Positions 33,459 through 45,454 of a DNA stretch of 64,000 nucleotides are shown piece by piece; positions within the stretch are counted from its first letter, which is position 1, and each line of letters opens with the position of its first letter. The notes beneath the pieces are model-generated. The model searched no databases. It was not told the origin of the DNA and saw only the letters and a list, made by a program, of their open reading frames with translations. Both the position numbers and the translations under genes were made by a program. Origin of the DNA: Liolophura sinensis. Its lineage: Eukaryota > Mollusca > Polyplacophora > Chitonida > Chitonidae. Location of the stretch: contig NC_088295.1 in the NCBI RefSeq assembly GCF_032854445.1, positions 39,853,385 through 39,917,384 of the forward strand. The letters are read 5' to 3'.

Positions 33459-36400
33459 ATGGCGGGTATTTTTCAAAGACTTAGGTCCCTTTTCCATCGC
33501 TACCCATTGGCATCGAATATGGTCATCTGTGGCTCCCTATATGGATCAGGGGACATTAGTCAGCAGAAGTTGAGGGGCAAACAACTGGACTGGAAAAATA
33601 CTGGCCGAATTGCTTTTATAGCTTTCACAATGTTTGGTCCAATATACTTCCATTGGTACCGGGTTCTTGATCGGATTGTTAAAGGAAAAGGCACCAGTTC
33701 AGTAGTCTCCAAGGTTCTGCTGGACCAGTTTGTTATGGGCCCACCTTGCATAGGGATATTTTATGTTGGTAAGTTCATTGGTCATACATGACTATGGAAA
33801 ACATTTTACCCGTATTCTGAGGATGACTGAAAAAATAGTTTCAAGCTGTTCAGAAAGCAAGAGTCATGGGTAGCTTGAATGGGTGGTCTCTCAGGTCATT
33901 TTGTTTTGATTTAATCATTGCATGAATGTCGTGGGTTTCCCTCGGGTTCTGCCCAGTTTCCTCCCACCATAATGGTGGCTGCCATGGTATAAGTGAAATA
34001 TTCTTGAGTATGGCATAAAACACCAATCAAAGTAATAAATAAATAATCGTTCTGTTTGTGCTCTCTACCATTAATTTTTTTTTTACATTATTTGTTGATA
34101 ATACTGATACTTTTCCAACATAAAACTCCTGAAATGGCCTACATCATTCAGCTTCAAGGTCAGGTCTCACTAACTTTTTTTATGTGTAAGTTTTTTGGAA
34201 GCTTTTCTTGTAAATCACACCACCTTGATATTGTGTTATAACCTTGGCAAAATCATTTTTGAAAGGAAACGGAAATTTACAAATGTTTGTGAAAGTGGCT
34301 ACAGAATTATTTATTTATTTATTTGATTGGTGTTTTACGCCGTACTCAAGAATATTTCACTTATACGATGGCGGCCAGCATGGTGGTGGGAGGAAACCGG
34401 GCAGAGCCCGAGGAAAACCCACGACCATCCGCATCTTGCTGACAGACCTTCCCACATACGGCCTGGGAGGAAGCCAGCATGAGCTGGACTTGAACTCACA
34501 GCGACTGCATTGGTGAAAGGCTTCCGGGTCATTATGCTGCGCTAGCGCGCTAACTATCTGAGCCAGAAGGTTTGTGAGATTGGCCACAGAAGGTTTGTGA
34601 GATTCACCACAGGAGGTTTGTGAGATTGGCCACAAGGTTTGTAAAGGTGTCCACAGATGGTGTGTGATAGTGGTCACAGAATGTTGGTGAAAGTGGTCAC
34701 AGAAGGTTTGTGAAAGTGGCTGCAGAAGTTTTGTGAGATTAACCAGAGAAGGGTGATGAAAGTCGCCTAAGAATGTTTGTAAAAATGGCCACAGAGACAT
34801 CTCCATCTAAAAGAAACACTGTAATCTGCTGTGACAAAGAGAACATTATTTAAATTTTTTGTTTAGATAAGGCTCTGACCTGAGAATAACCAGTATAAAT
34901 TTTACCTTACATGTTCTGCCAGAGGATTTATTTCATAGCTTTTGTTTTAAATAGGAACAAGCATCCTGGAAGGTAAAGAAGATGTTCTAGCTGAGTTTAA
35001 GAGCAAAGGAATGAAGACTTTTGTGGTAAGTTAGTGCAAGAGGTTGATGAAATGACTCTTGTCAGTTGTACTAATATTGACACAGTTCTGGTTATCACAT
35101 ACCTGTAGACCCTAACTCTATATTCTAGCAAAGAAATTCCAAAACTTGGAAAAACCTCAGAGAAATTCCCCAATGATTGATCGAGTGAGTAGGGTTTTAT
35201 TAAATTGGGAATTAGCGAATTTCCCACCTATCACTGTTAGTGGAACTGTGTTGACAAACGCTCAAGGAGGCTTATGTCGTGAACTGCGCAGTCTAACGCG
35301 CATGAAAAACCACTTGCCATTCACCAATGTGACGTAGTAGTATGATGTCACAAGTGGGAAAGTTCCTCAGCAACTGGCTAAAGGTCGGCGGGTTACCGCA
35401 GGCACACTTGTTTGCTCCATCCAGAATAGTGGGCAGGCAGCCGCTGTATGAGTGAAAAATTGTGTTAAAAAAGTAATGCAAAGTGAAATGCAAAGTTTAT
35501 CAGTTAACAGAATGGTAAAAGCCACAGGATCACGTTGATTCACTTTGTTTCCAGGCGGAAAGTGGGTTTTGGTTGCCTTTCCAGTCTGTGAACTTCCTGT
35601 TCTTGCCCACTCATCTGCGCACAGCGTTTGTGTCAATGGGTGCCTTTGCTTGGTCCAATGTCCTCTGCTATATTAAAGCGGGGGTAAGTGCAAATTTAGA
35701 AATGTTTTCAGGCGTCTTCTTTTATACATTGACAATTTAATAAAGGTAAGGATGAAAGTGGAACTGTTGAACTATGTCCAGACCAAAAACCACTTGTGAC
35801 TGACCAGCGAGAACTGGATTTTGTCTAATCCACCTCTGGTGGGCTTAATTTGTGGAGCGTTTTTGGTTTGAGTGAAATTATTTGACCACCTGTGTAAACA
35901 TTAACCTTTAATATAGGCCATTGCTTTGAGTAGAATTACACCAAGGCCAAAATGTATTCACAGAAAATGTTTGATTTGCCTTATAAGGATAAATTCTATG
36001 TTGTGAGTGTTAAGTTTTAACTGTTTTTAACTTGTTGATATAAGTTGTAAGTTGTCAGACTTGTCAGAGTATTGTATGTGTCATCTGTTCATTTCTGATT
36101 CTGTTATTTTTCTTGGAATACAGAGGTATCATCAGGGATAAAAAAAACAGGTATTGTTTCATTGCGTGGTGGAAATTTTTTATTTCTTTCTATATTTTTC
36201 TCTTTAGCATTTTTCTCTCAGTTCTTACTGTTGTAATGACTTTGTAGTTTGTCTTGAAACATTTCGGTTTATTAGTTCTAGTTTATTCTTCCTTACCAGT
36301 TTGATACAAAATATGTGCTGTGTAATTTTTTATTTAAATTTCATTCATACATATGGTTGTTGAAATTGTAAAGGGCATTTCTTTCTGATTTATTCAAAGA

Positions 36401-36761
36401 CACACTGTACAGACTTCAGTTAGGTCTGTGAGGCAAGTAAATCAAAACATAGATCAACACTGAGAGAGATGGGTCCATGGAAAAGATCCAGAATGTCCCA
36501 TTGTATGTTGGGTGACAAATCATGAAAATTTTGTTGTAATGTTGGATACATCACATTGATGTACATTTGTTGACTTTGAAGAGTTTTAAAATTGACAAGT
36601 CAGCCAACTTTCAACATGTTTTATTCTTGTGTGTTAAGTTCTGTCCCCTTCCTGTTAACTGTATTTGGTATCCAGCCTTACTGTTAAAGTCAGTATTAAA
36701 TCACAGTGAACTGTTTATTTTTTTTCAGGATGGTCACACATTGGAGGATGCTTTTCAGTAA
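33459..36761 (+). CDS. MPV17L: MPV17/PMP22 family protein, MPV17L-like (paralogue 2)
   Basis: Four coding exons are read: 33459-33768, 34955-35025, 35555-35683 and 36729-36761, giving 180 residues. Landmarks are YPLASNMVICG and SGDISQQ (residues 15-36), MFGPIYFHWY (58-67), LDQFVMGPP (88-96), GTSILEGKED (104-113), WLPFQSVNFLFLP (133-145) and the C-terminal AGDGHTLEDAFQ. The SILxGKxD and DGT/DGH motifs point to MPV17L more than to MPV17 or PXMP2. Boundaries have good consensus (for example TTTCCAG/GCG and GGG/GTAAGTG). The exon holding the ATG starts at 33333 after CTCTTGCAG, leaving 126 bp of 5' UTR. Introns carry a SINE fragment, an inverted SINE inside a minisatellite, and a family C fragment. 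The expected role is that of a small membrane protein of the mitochondrion or peroxisome. Confidence 0.93.
33924..34046 (+). mobile_element. SINE family A, 3' fragment
   Basis: AATGTCGTGGGTTTCCCTCG through ATAAGTGAAATATTCTTGAG and GGCATAAAACACC to an AATAAATAAAT end, in intron 1 of MPV17-like 2. Confidence 0.85.
34281..34795. repeat. 23-bp minisatellite interrupted by a SINE
   Basis: About ten units resembling GAAGGTTTGTGAGATTGGCC with an ACA end occupy 34567-34795. One further unit (AATGTTTGTGAAAGTGGCTA with a CAGA end) lies on the other side of the SINE at 34281-34305. The SINE therefore landed inside an older array. Confidence 0.88.
34306..34566 (-). mobile_element. SINE family A, inverted, inside a minisatellite
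   Basis: Read on the minus strand it has the head (truncated by a few bases at TGGCTCAG), B-box, body and ATAAGTGAAATATTCTTGAG tail. A CAGAA motif occurs at both junctions, but the surrounding repeats make the exact target duplication unclear. Confidence 0.9.
35290..35480 (+). mobile_element. SINE family C copy, diverged
   Basis: CAAGTGGGAAAGTTCCTCAG, CTAAAGGTCGGCGGGTTACC and a tail GTATGAGTGAAAAATTGTGT followed by TAAAAAAGTAATG match the fragment at 11200-11320. It lies in intron 2 of MPV17-like 2. Confidence 0.55.
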
Positions 36762-37772
36762 TACAAAAAGATGTAGCTGAGAGCGTTTCAGCACTATGGC
36801 TGTCTGATCTCTTGTTGGCAGGTGCCCGGATGTCCTACCTCGTTCAAAATAGGACATTCCTCATTTGAGACAATGTGATTGGCTCGTGCTTTAGCCAGTT
36901 ATACGTGATTTAACAAGTGCCTAAGTTGTCAGCTGTTGGGATTGACAGCATGTGCAATTCACATTGGAAATCTAATCTGTAGCAACCACAAAACTGATAT
37001 AAAATGAACCAGGATCTCAGAAAACTGTGAATCAGGGAGATGCAGTGGAATGAATCGGATGATGTTGAAAGCCAACAAGAATATTAAATTTTTGAGGGGT
37101 GCTACATGCAGTTTTAGTTAAAAATTAAACTTCAGGTAAATGTTTGTAGAACAAATATTATGGCATGCTTTGAGATAATATGTTTTCCTGTTGATTATGC
37201 ATGTCATTTAATTTTTTTTTTCAAAATCTGTCTTACACCACTTGACATTAACTGAAACAGAAAGAAAACAATAGTAAATGTCAACTGTAGAGTTGCTAGA
37301 ATAAGGGGGATAACTATGTCAGCTTAAGCAGGAATGACAAAACCAAGCATTTTATTGATTATGTTTGTTTATACATTGTACTCTCTGGTACCGAGGACAT
37401 GGAAGAATTCACCAGTGGTTATGATACATGAATTTTAGTGTGTGCAAGATTGCTGGAAATGGTACCCTGTATGCAATATGAGTTGTGGGTAAAAGGTAAA
37501 GAAAATTCAAAGCTGTGTAACGTTTAAATCACAAGCTACCCCTCCTATTGTAAATCATACACCTGGTTACAACTTATCAAGCACATATTAAGCTACTTGT
37601 ATATGCAATATCTCATGGTATTTTAATGAAGAGTTGTCCAAAGTTCTATAAAATGAAATGAAATGGGGTAATAGGTGAGGTAAAATTGAATACATGATGT
37701 TATATGACTTATTATATGAATACATGACTTATTTATCTCTTGTGATGCATTATAACTTGAAGAGTTGTACTA

Positions 37773-37830
37773 GAACAGGAAAATTGGGAACAGGAAAAAG
37801 CAGAAACAGGAAAAAACGGGAACAGGAAAA
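37773..37830. repeat. Short AACAGGAAAA repeat
   Basis: Four irregular units of the type GGGAACAGGAAAAA lie 14-18 bp apart. Confidence 0.7.
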
Positions 37831-38104
37831 AGGCTCAATAGTAAAATGTAATAGTAACTGCAGATGTAGGAAATTTAAAACATTGGCTGTCCAAGTAAAA
37901 GACTTGAAATTAATACATTTTGCTACAAAACTTGACGATAATTGATCTTGTAGCATGACTGCAGTACTGCTAAGTAGCATTCCCGCAGAATTTGATTTGT
38001 TCAATTGAAGTCTGGATAGAATATCTCAGAGCTGGCATTCTCGTTGCTGGGATGAAGGGTCTATGGATTGGTGGATGAGGATAAGACAGATTACCAACCA
38101 GTTG

Positions 38105-38232
38105 TGCCGCTACATGCTACTTTGTCCAACCAGGTGTTACTGTACATGCTACTTTGTCCAACCAGGTGTGCCGGTACATGCTACTTTGTCCAAACAGGTG
38201 TGCCGCTACATGCTACTTTGTCTTTCCAGTTA
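38105..38232. repeat. 32-bp tandem array, 4 units
   Basis: TACATGCTACTTTGTCCAAC recurs at 38111, 38143, 38175 and 38207, exactly 32 bp apart. The last unit diverges after TTTGTC. Confidence 0.92.
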
Positions 38233-39035
38233 CGCTGTGCATTTTACTACACTGCATTTGCCTTTCCAAACATTGTGGCTTTAATGTCATTTAATGAATG
38301 TTATGTCAGCCTGCCAGTTTGCCACATGAAGGCACAACTCATACACATAAATTTCATAAGATGTTTGGGATAGTATTAGTCAGTTTGCATTTGATACCTT
38401 AATTATGAACATGTATAACAACTAATGAAAGTTGATATGTTGAAAATACCTCTGCAGACCAACAACCAGTTTTGTTTTCATGTTCTTTTGGCAGCTTGCC
38501 ATCAGCTCAGTCATTTTTTTTTTTAATGTTTGTTTTGATTTGTTTGTTTTACTTGTATTACTCATTGTTTATTGTCACGAACAGTGTTTCTACTTCAGTA
38601 AATACCGTCTTGGATCTAAGACGTGTACTAGGAACAGAATGTTTTGCAGAAGATAGCATTTGAGCTGGTGCAAATATTGTAAATTGAATTTTGTAAGGGA
38701 TGTGGAATCATTACCATATACATATAAACACGTGAATATAAAGGTATGCTTGTATTATTACGGAGTGTTTTTCTTATCTTTTTAAGATATATGAAATTTG
38801 AAATACTTTAGATTTGAATGGATTGATCGAACACATCTGATGTCCCGTGGCCTCGTCTTGTTAAGTTATTTTTCAGTCCATTTCTGTTGAAAGAAATTGT
38901 GACATCATGTCACGGAAAGATTGGAACATCTGGTTGATCTAATTGCAGCAATACTCGTTATGATTGGTCAATTCAGTGTTAATTTTTTTCTTCATTGAAA
39001 GTTTGGAAATGTCTTGGCCTTCTCTGGTGAATGGC

Positions 39036-39170
39036 TCCTTCTGGATGTTCACAAGCCCTTTACCTGTGATCCCAATTGTTTCCTTCTGGATGTTCACAAG
39101 CCCTTTACCTGTGATCCCAATTGTTTCCTTCTGGATGTTCACAAGCCCTTTACCTGTGATCCCAATTGTT
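39036..39170. repeat. 45-bp tandem array, 3 units
   Basis: Three identical or nearly identical units start TCCTTCTGGATGTTCACAAG at 39036, 39081 and 39126. Since 45 is a multiple of three, both strands show repeated 15-residue frames that are not credible genes. Confidence 0.95.
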
Positions 39171-41555
39171 TATATCTTGTACTGGTTCGGCTGGAGCTTT
39201 ACATCGGGAGGGTAGTACAGTATCTGGCTTGCGGATGTTATTTCCATTCTTTCAGAAAAGCTAAGGTATGTTGTTCAATAGATGGACTAATCATGTGACA
39301 GAACTGTATTCATGTCTAAAAGCAACAGTCCAGATGTCACAAAAATTAGAAGAATTAGAGTATTTATGGCATACTGGTATACATTGTATATTAACAGCTG
39401 CTGATGACCTAGATTAGAATGGACTAATTATTGATAAACCTCCTGTATATAGTTCTGGATCTGTACTGCTTCAGCCTGTGATCACAAGCAGTAGAGAGTC
39501 TGTCATTGCTTACCTTTGAGTGTTTTTCCATAAACCTTTGGGATGTGGGTAAGGACAGGCATTACCCAGTGGCAGTAAAGCCATTTACTAGGGGCATGGA
39601 CTGGAGGTTTAAGAAGAAATCAGAGAAAACTAAAACCTGATTTAATTAAGGCAATGCGATATTTTATATACGTACATTTTTGGGGGGGGGGGGTGTTCCT
39701 GAAGTTAGACATGAAAAGTCCTTGGCCAACACGTCATGCAGAAATCAACAATCCGGAGACCGCTTTGTGGAATCGCCCCTGGGCATTTTAAGCATGGTGT
39801 AAACCACCAAACAAAGAATTTGTACCGAAAGATGAATTTACCCAAATTCCTCAACCTTCTTATGAAAGAGCTACCTAAATGAATTTTTGCATATTTTTTA
39901 ATTTGATTTGGATACAAAACTACACTGGTTTGATTTCCAAGTTTAGTGCTTCACAAAAAGTATATATTTTTTTATAATTTCTAAAAGTAAATACCACACA
40001 ACACAGCATATGCTTGAATACACACCTCGCAAGTGTGTGGAAAGGTTGAAGAATTACAGTACATGCATGATTCTGTAGACATGGCAGACTTTCAATGACC
40101 TGGATTACTCGTTCTACATGGAAATACATGCATCACCAGACCTGGATAATTCATCTTTATCATGTTTCCACAGGTGACCACACTTAACAGTATATTTTCA
40201 TATTGCCTGAAGTTTTATTTGGTGATTTCAAAGTGGCTTCTATGTGCAGTTAATTCCCCATGGGCAGAATCTGTAACACTGCTTTTATTTAACACTTTTA
40301 AGTAACCAATAAGCACTCCATATTCATTCAATTATCAGCCACCATTCCCAATGTATTGTGTTGGGGATCAAAAAAAAAAAAAAAAGTACATCTACATTAA
40401 ATTTTAAATTCAACTTTTAAGTTACCTGAAATACATATTTTCTGATGAACAGGCATAAAATGTTCTAGATGACTGATGGAATTTTATAAACATTTTTATT
40501 TCAGAAACATAATATATCTTGCATTCACATTCATGCACATGGAGAAAAAAGTAGACTGAAATATTCAGTCAAGCATCACCATTTCCTTGTTTTCCAAGCT
40601 TTTCAGTAGCAGTCAATTATTTTAGCAATATTGCTGATGTCGGGCAAATCTTCAAATCTGCAGGATTCCCCACAAAATCACCTTGATGGTTAAACAGATA
40701 ATGAACAGACACCACATATGTACTAGTACATGTATATGCATCATGCTGCAAAATAACAGCCTAAGTAAATGTAACTATTTCTCAAGCTGGTTGATTAAAC
40801 CACTCCTGTCCACAACCTGTCACTTAAATGTGACTTCCTCAAGAGTCATAATTTGAGAACTCGCACCTAATAATATATGCCCAGAATAGAATGATGAACA
40901 CAGTAAAATGACTAGTACATATATTAAACAGGAGAAAATTGTGAAAATCATTAAAATAATGCTTATAAACAAAAGAAGGCTTTCATGAACTGTATTCGTA
41001 ACATTGGCAAGTTAAGTTTTGGTCAGTGGTCCTGCTAGCCTCTGTACATACAGGTAAATGCTATTCATGCTAAGTATTCTGTATGCATGATCAAAACTAT
41101 ATAAACTATTAAATGAAAATATCAGTCGTGTAAATAACAAAGACAACTGCAAGAGATAACAGGGACTAACATAAGTATTTGGTAAATGAAATAAAACATA
41201 GAACGGACAAAACAAAAAAACAGAGATCAAAGAAAATCAAATTGCACACTGCCTGAACAGATAAATATTATGCAGGTAATAGGTTACTGTAACTTCAAGA
41301 TAACTTACATATTCATGTACTATCAAACACGAGAACTCAAACAGGCAGATATACACACTGCATTTCTCATACATATAATAAATGTACCATATCAACTGTT
41401 ATCATACAAGCAATGAAATAGAAATGGGACTATGTTTTAATAGACTACTACCAAGGCCACTTGAGTTACAGCCTGTTACTCAAAAATAGAACAATGCATT
41501 ATGATAATATACGATACTTAATATAAGGTTGATGTGTATCCAGAAAGCACAAGAA

Positions 41556-41810
41556 GTTTGACAGCAATTGACAAAGCTGTGATTTACTCCAGGTACTCGT
41601 GCAAGTTTCTTACTTCCACATACCTCAACACCATCTCAGAGTTTGACAGCAATTGACAAAGCTGTGGTTTACTCCAGTTACTCGTGCAAGTTTCTAACAT
41701 CCACATACCTCAACACCATCTCAGCGTTTGACAGCAATCGACAAAGCTGTGGTTTACTCCAGGCACTTGTGCAAGTTTCTTACATCCACATACCTCAACA
41801 CCATCTAAGA
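41556..41810. repeat. 85-bp tandem array, 3 units
   Basis: GTTTGACAGCAATTGACAAA begins units at 41556, 41641 and 41726, and the units share CCACATACCTCAACACCATC near their ends. A few substitutions separate the copies, and GTTTGG at 41811 onward is a short start of a fourth. Confidence 0.93.
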
Positions 41811-43468
41811 GTTTGGCATTAAATATCAACCAAACGTGTCCCGCATCTACTAATTACATTGAATACAGGCCTGATATCTACAATTCAGATCCCACAACAT
41901 TTTTATGTCTGTATGAATGCATCTGAGCCTCAGTGTCTTGTGAAATAATACAAAGTTGAGTACATCATACTTGAAACATACTCATCAATATTACGTTACA
42001 GCAGACTCTAAAATTTGGTATTAATAGGGTTTTGTTATGTTTCACATCAATAGCATTATCCAATACTGAATTTTATATTAAGCAAGTTTTGTCTATTCTG
42101 GATTGAAACTGTATTCATTGTTTACTTCTGGATAATTTTTACATCTGGACTGTCACTTCTTGTTGCCCAGAATAAGAGCAATGGAGGTGTAAAGTATTGG
42201 ATATACAGAGAATATACAATGTCTGCAAAAAATTACAAAAAACGAAAAAAACATCACACTAAATCCTAGTATAGAGTATGAATGCGGTACTTACACATGT
42301 GGCATAATCAATGTAAATTCACGCAGAATGCAAAAAAATCAACTGGAACAACTCTGAAGTCATGCCAGTTTAAGGTACATGTAGATATAAATTTTGGCTT
42401 TAATAAATTTCTACTGCATGTTACACGTATTAAAGAAGGAATGGCTGAGCAGTAACTGGAACAGTTTTGGTTTAAACATTGCAAAGGAATACAAGTTTAT
42501 CTTACATATTTCAGACATTAACCACAAAGAAATATTTAAAAAAAATAAAACAATGCAGAATAGTATAAAATCTCAGTTTGTACAACTGAATCAACAACCT
42601 TGTTAAACAATTGAGCAGAAATGTATCTTGGAAAATAATGTATAACATAAAACTAAAAATCATTCTCAGAAAACAAAAACACCGAAAAAAAAAAACAAAC
42701 AAGAACAAAGAAACAAAACAGAAACAAATGTACTGGTAGTAAATTAGACATGGAGATGTACAATGTACATGTAGCTCATACAATATACAGATACATGTAT
42801 ATGTACACATGTACTCTAGCAATCAAAATATACAAAGCACGTATATAAAACAAAAACCTCATGTCAGTATTTGGCAAAAATGGCCCACAAATATCTCTCA
42901 AATATACAAATTGTATTTGATAGAAAACATTATGCATACTGTCATAAATATTACTGGATTTAAGTATATACTAATATTATATTAGGCTAAAAGATTGCAT
43001 ATACTTGTAACAGGTTTCGGCTTATATAAATTTATACTATCAATCTTTTGACCACAGTTTTTCCCACTGGTATGTGCGAAACACACATTTAATAAATAAA
43101 GCTTTATGTAGAACAGTTTTCAATATCTTATAATTAGAAGGCACTCAATTTATTCACATTTATACCATAAATTGTTGTAAATTATTTTGTTTATAACACA
43201 TGAACAAAGTCTGATGCCAAGTTAAGGTATTAATGGACTTTGAAGTGTCCATATACTGGAAGCTTCAGGTGATAACTGAAAGACAAAGTTTTCCCACCTG
43301 ATCTACTGTACAAAGCAAGTACAATACCATTTAACCTTTCTATAACCTCTTCCACTAGACACAACCCATGTACGTAATTTTATGATCACTCAGCGAGTTG
43401 CATTATAAAGCATAATTAGAGATTTTCCATTTTATATTAAAACCCCCTAAGACACACAAACAACTGCC

Positions 43469-45454
43469 TTAGTGATCCTGCAAGGCTTTTTCTAACCAAT
43501 CCTCCTGGAAATCATTGGAGGAATCACTCAGGTTTCCATCCTCAGCCTGTAATAACTTTGCATACCTGATCCTCGTTTTGGTTGGAATACAGCGATTAAT
43601 AATAACAAATAAGATCATCCATGAGGCCACAAGGATTGCTGCCCCACGATATAGAATAACATGTCCAAACTTTTCGAACACAAAACCGAACATAAAGGAT
43701 CCTGCTCCATATCCCACCCCAAAGTAGAGGGAGGACAAAATAGAGCGAATGCTCCTGTCCACGGGCGTGCTTATGGCAAAGTCTGGGTTGCTCAGCATTG
43801 CCCACCACATAGCTGTGTGTGTCACAGAGTGAAGAATCTCTATGGGGACAACTGCCCAATTTGTCCACAGAAATGAATAATATAACTGCCTCACTGCCAG
43901 AAATGCCATGGCGAGGGTGATAACACCACTGTGCGATAGTTTCTTCACAAGTCTGTCACTGAAGATTAGCATTGGGAACTCCGAAAATGCTGCCACTGCC
44001 ACTGCTACACCCATTGGAAGTTCTTTCCCACCCAAATCCTGGACAACCCAGAACAGGTAATTTGAAGTGGAGTAAATCACACCCATTACAAACACGGTGA
44101 TAATAAACAGGAAGTTTCTTCCATTACAACACAACACTCGGCAGCCTTTGATGACTTTACTGACGTATTTCCGTTTACCTGGTGTTGGGACCGGGTAAAA
44201 CATGGCTACCACAAAGGTAAGACCTAAGCAGCCACCAAACATGTAAAAGTGGATGGACTGGTGATTGAGACTACTACCAAGGGAGCATGGTGTAAAATCA
44301 ACCAGCAGCGTTGTCAGGATGGGAAAAATGATGAAGGCAAATGACGTCAGCAATCTCTGGCGGCCATACTTTTCCAGATCATCTACCTCATCAAGGAAAT
44401 CATACCAAGAATCATCAGCTACTTTTTCCACCGGGGAACAAAAGATCTCTCCAATGACGAGAATGGCCAAAACGGTAAGGAACAACTGTTTTCTGAGAGC
44501 GAGAATGTTCTCCAGAACTTTGTCTGTGAAGTACGACACCTTGGACTTGAACTTTGTCCAGGTGTCTGTTGTGTCTCTTTTGTGCCTATCGTTGCCAAGC
44601 TCAGTGCTCAACAGTTGGAACATTAGCGTAATTTCTTGTGGTGATAATGGTTTGATAATCATATACAACTGCTCTCCTTCTGGAATGGTTTGAAGCAACA
44701 GTTTGATCTTCTTGGGTGTCATTTTGGACAGGTCTGAAACACTCATGCCCAGTCTATCCACCGCTTTCTTTGCTGCCTTGAGCACAGCTTCTGGTAGTTT
44801 CAGCTCCTTAGGATTGCTGGTCCCTTCATTCTCCACCACCTTCTGTGTTGTTGTTGTTGTAGGCATTAAGGACGTAGTTGAGGTTACTCTAGACACACTG
44901 TTTGTATGCAAAACTGAATCGTTCGGTGGCACATTTCCTTCATCATCTGGAGCCTTTGTAGATTTTTGACTTGGAGTTGACGATGATGCCATCCTTGACA
45001 CCTGTTCAGACGTTGATGGAATTGATGAAGTTGGAGGTGTCTGTTTAGAAGCAGTCCAGTTTAACGAGTCTGGGCCTTCACACCCACCCAATGGGCGTCC
45101 ATCCACTTTTATTGTTGGGATGAGCGTGAGGGAGAGATAAACTGCTGCCAACATAAGGATGGAGAACATAAGAACCAGCTTACGCTTATTTCTCTTCCCT
45201 GCACATCTCGCCCACAGAGGAGCCATGATTAAGGCCGAGCATGTTTTCCCTCCAATGATGAGCCCAGTTTGTGAGGCTGAGAAGCCGAGGTATCGCAGGT
45301 ACAATGGCAGGAATGGGAAGAGACTGGATTTGGCAGCAGAGAAGAGGAAGACAAACACGTTGCACACCAGAACAGATCTGCCAATGTCCAGTGTGTCTGG
45401 AGGACCTTTAGGCTGTCTTCTCTTAAAGTCTACATGAATCTTCATCCTATCCAT
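43469..45454 (-). CDS. MFSD6: MFSD6-like major facilitator superfamily protein
   Basis: This is a polytopic protein of 661 residues in one coding exon. The open frame reaches 9 codons further (45481), but those codons contain TTTCCTTCAG, a good acceptor, followed by TCCACCATGG, a strong start context. The ATG at 45452-45454 is therefore chosen. About 12 membrane segments are visible: three near residues 27-114, then a long hydrophilic loop (about 115-322) rich in Ser, Thr and Pro with NWT and NDS glycosylation sites, then nine near 324-619. The segment FPFLPLYLRYLGFSASQTG and the pair LFWVVQDLGG / SEFPMLIFSDR fit the MFSD6 (MFS_1-like) group, where a large loop is usual. MFSD6 proteins are membrane proteins with no settled substrate. 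The acidic C-tail (DSSNDFQEDW) is probably cytosolic. Confidence 0.85.
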   Translation of the reverse strand: MDRMKIHVDFKRRQPKGPPDTLDIGRSVLVCNVFVFLFSAAKSSLFPFLPLYLRYLGFSASQTGLIIGGKTCSALIMAPLWARCAGKRNKRKLVLMFSILMLAAVYLSLTLIPTIKVDGRPLGGCEGPDSLNWTASKQTPPTSSIPSTSEQVSRMASSSTPSQKSTKAPDDEGNVPPNDSVLHTNSVSRVTSTTSLMPTTTTTQKVVENEGTSNPKELKLPEAVLKAAKKAVDRLGMSVSDLSKMTPKKIKLLLQTIPEGEQLYMIIKPLSPQEITLMFQLLSTELGNDRHKRDTTDTWTKFKSKVSYFTDKVLENILALRKQLFLTVLAILVIGEIFCSPVEKVADDSWYDFLDEVDDLEKYGRQRLLTSFAFIIFPILTTLLVDFTPCSLGSSLNHQSIHFYMFGGCLGLTFVVAMFYPVPTPGKRKYVSKVIKGCRVLCCNGRNFLFIITVFVMGVIYSTSNYLFWVVQDLGGKELPMGVAVAVAAFSEFPMLIFSDRLVKKLSHSGVITLAMAFLAVRQLYYSFLWTNWAVVPIEILHSVTHTAMWWAMLSNPDFAISTPVDRSIRSILSSLYFGVGYGAGSFMFGFVFEKFGHVILYRGAAILVASWMILFVIINRCIPTKTRIRYAKLLQAEDGNLSDSSNDFQEDWLEKALQDH

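Larger units (their letters stand above)
36762..43468. other. Gene-free region between convergent MPV17-like 2 and MFSD6-like
   Basis: It should hold the 3' UTRs of both convergent genes. ATTAAA motifs near 37083 (plus) and TTTATT at 43149-43154 (AATAAA on the minus strand) are candidate poly(A) signals. It contains several small tandem arrays (listed separately), a run of 12 G near 39682 and A-rich tracts near 40371 and 42690. No exon was recognised. Confidence 0.45.
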
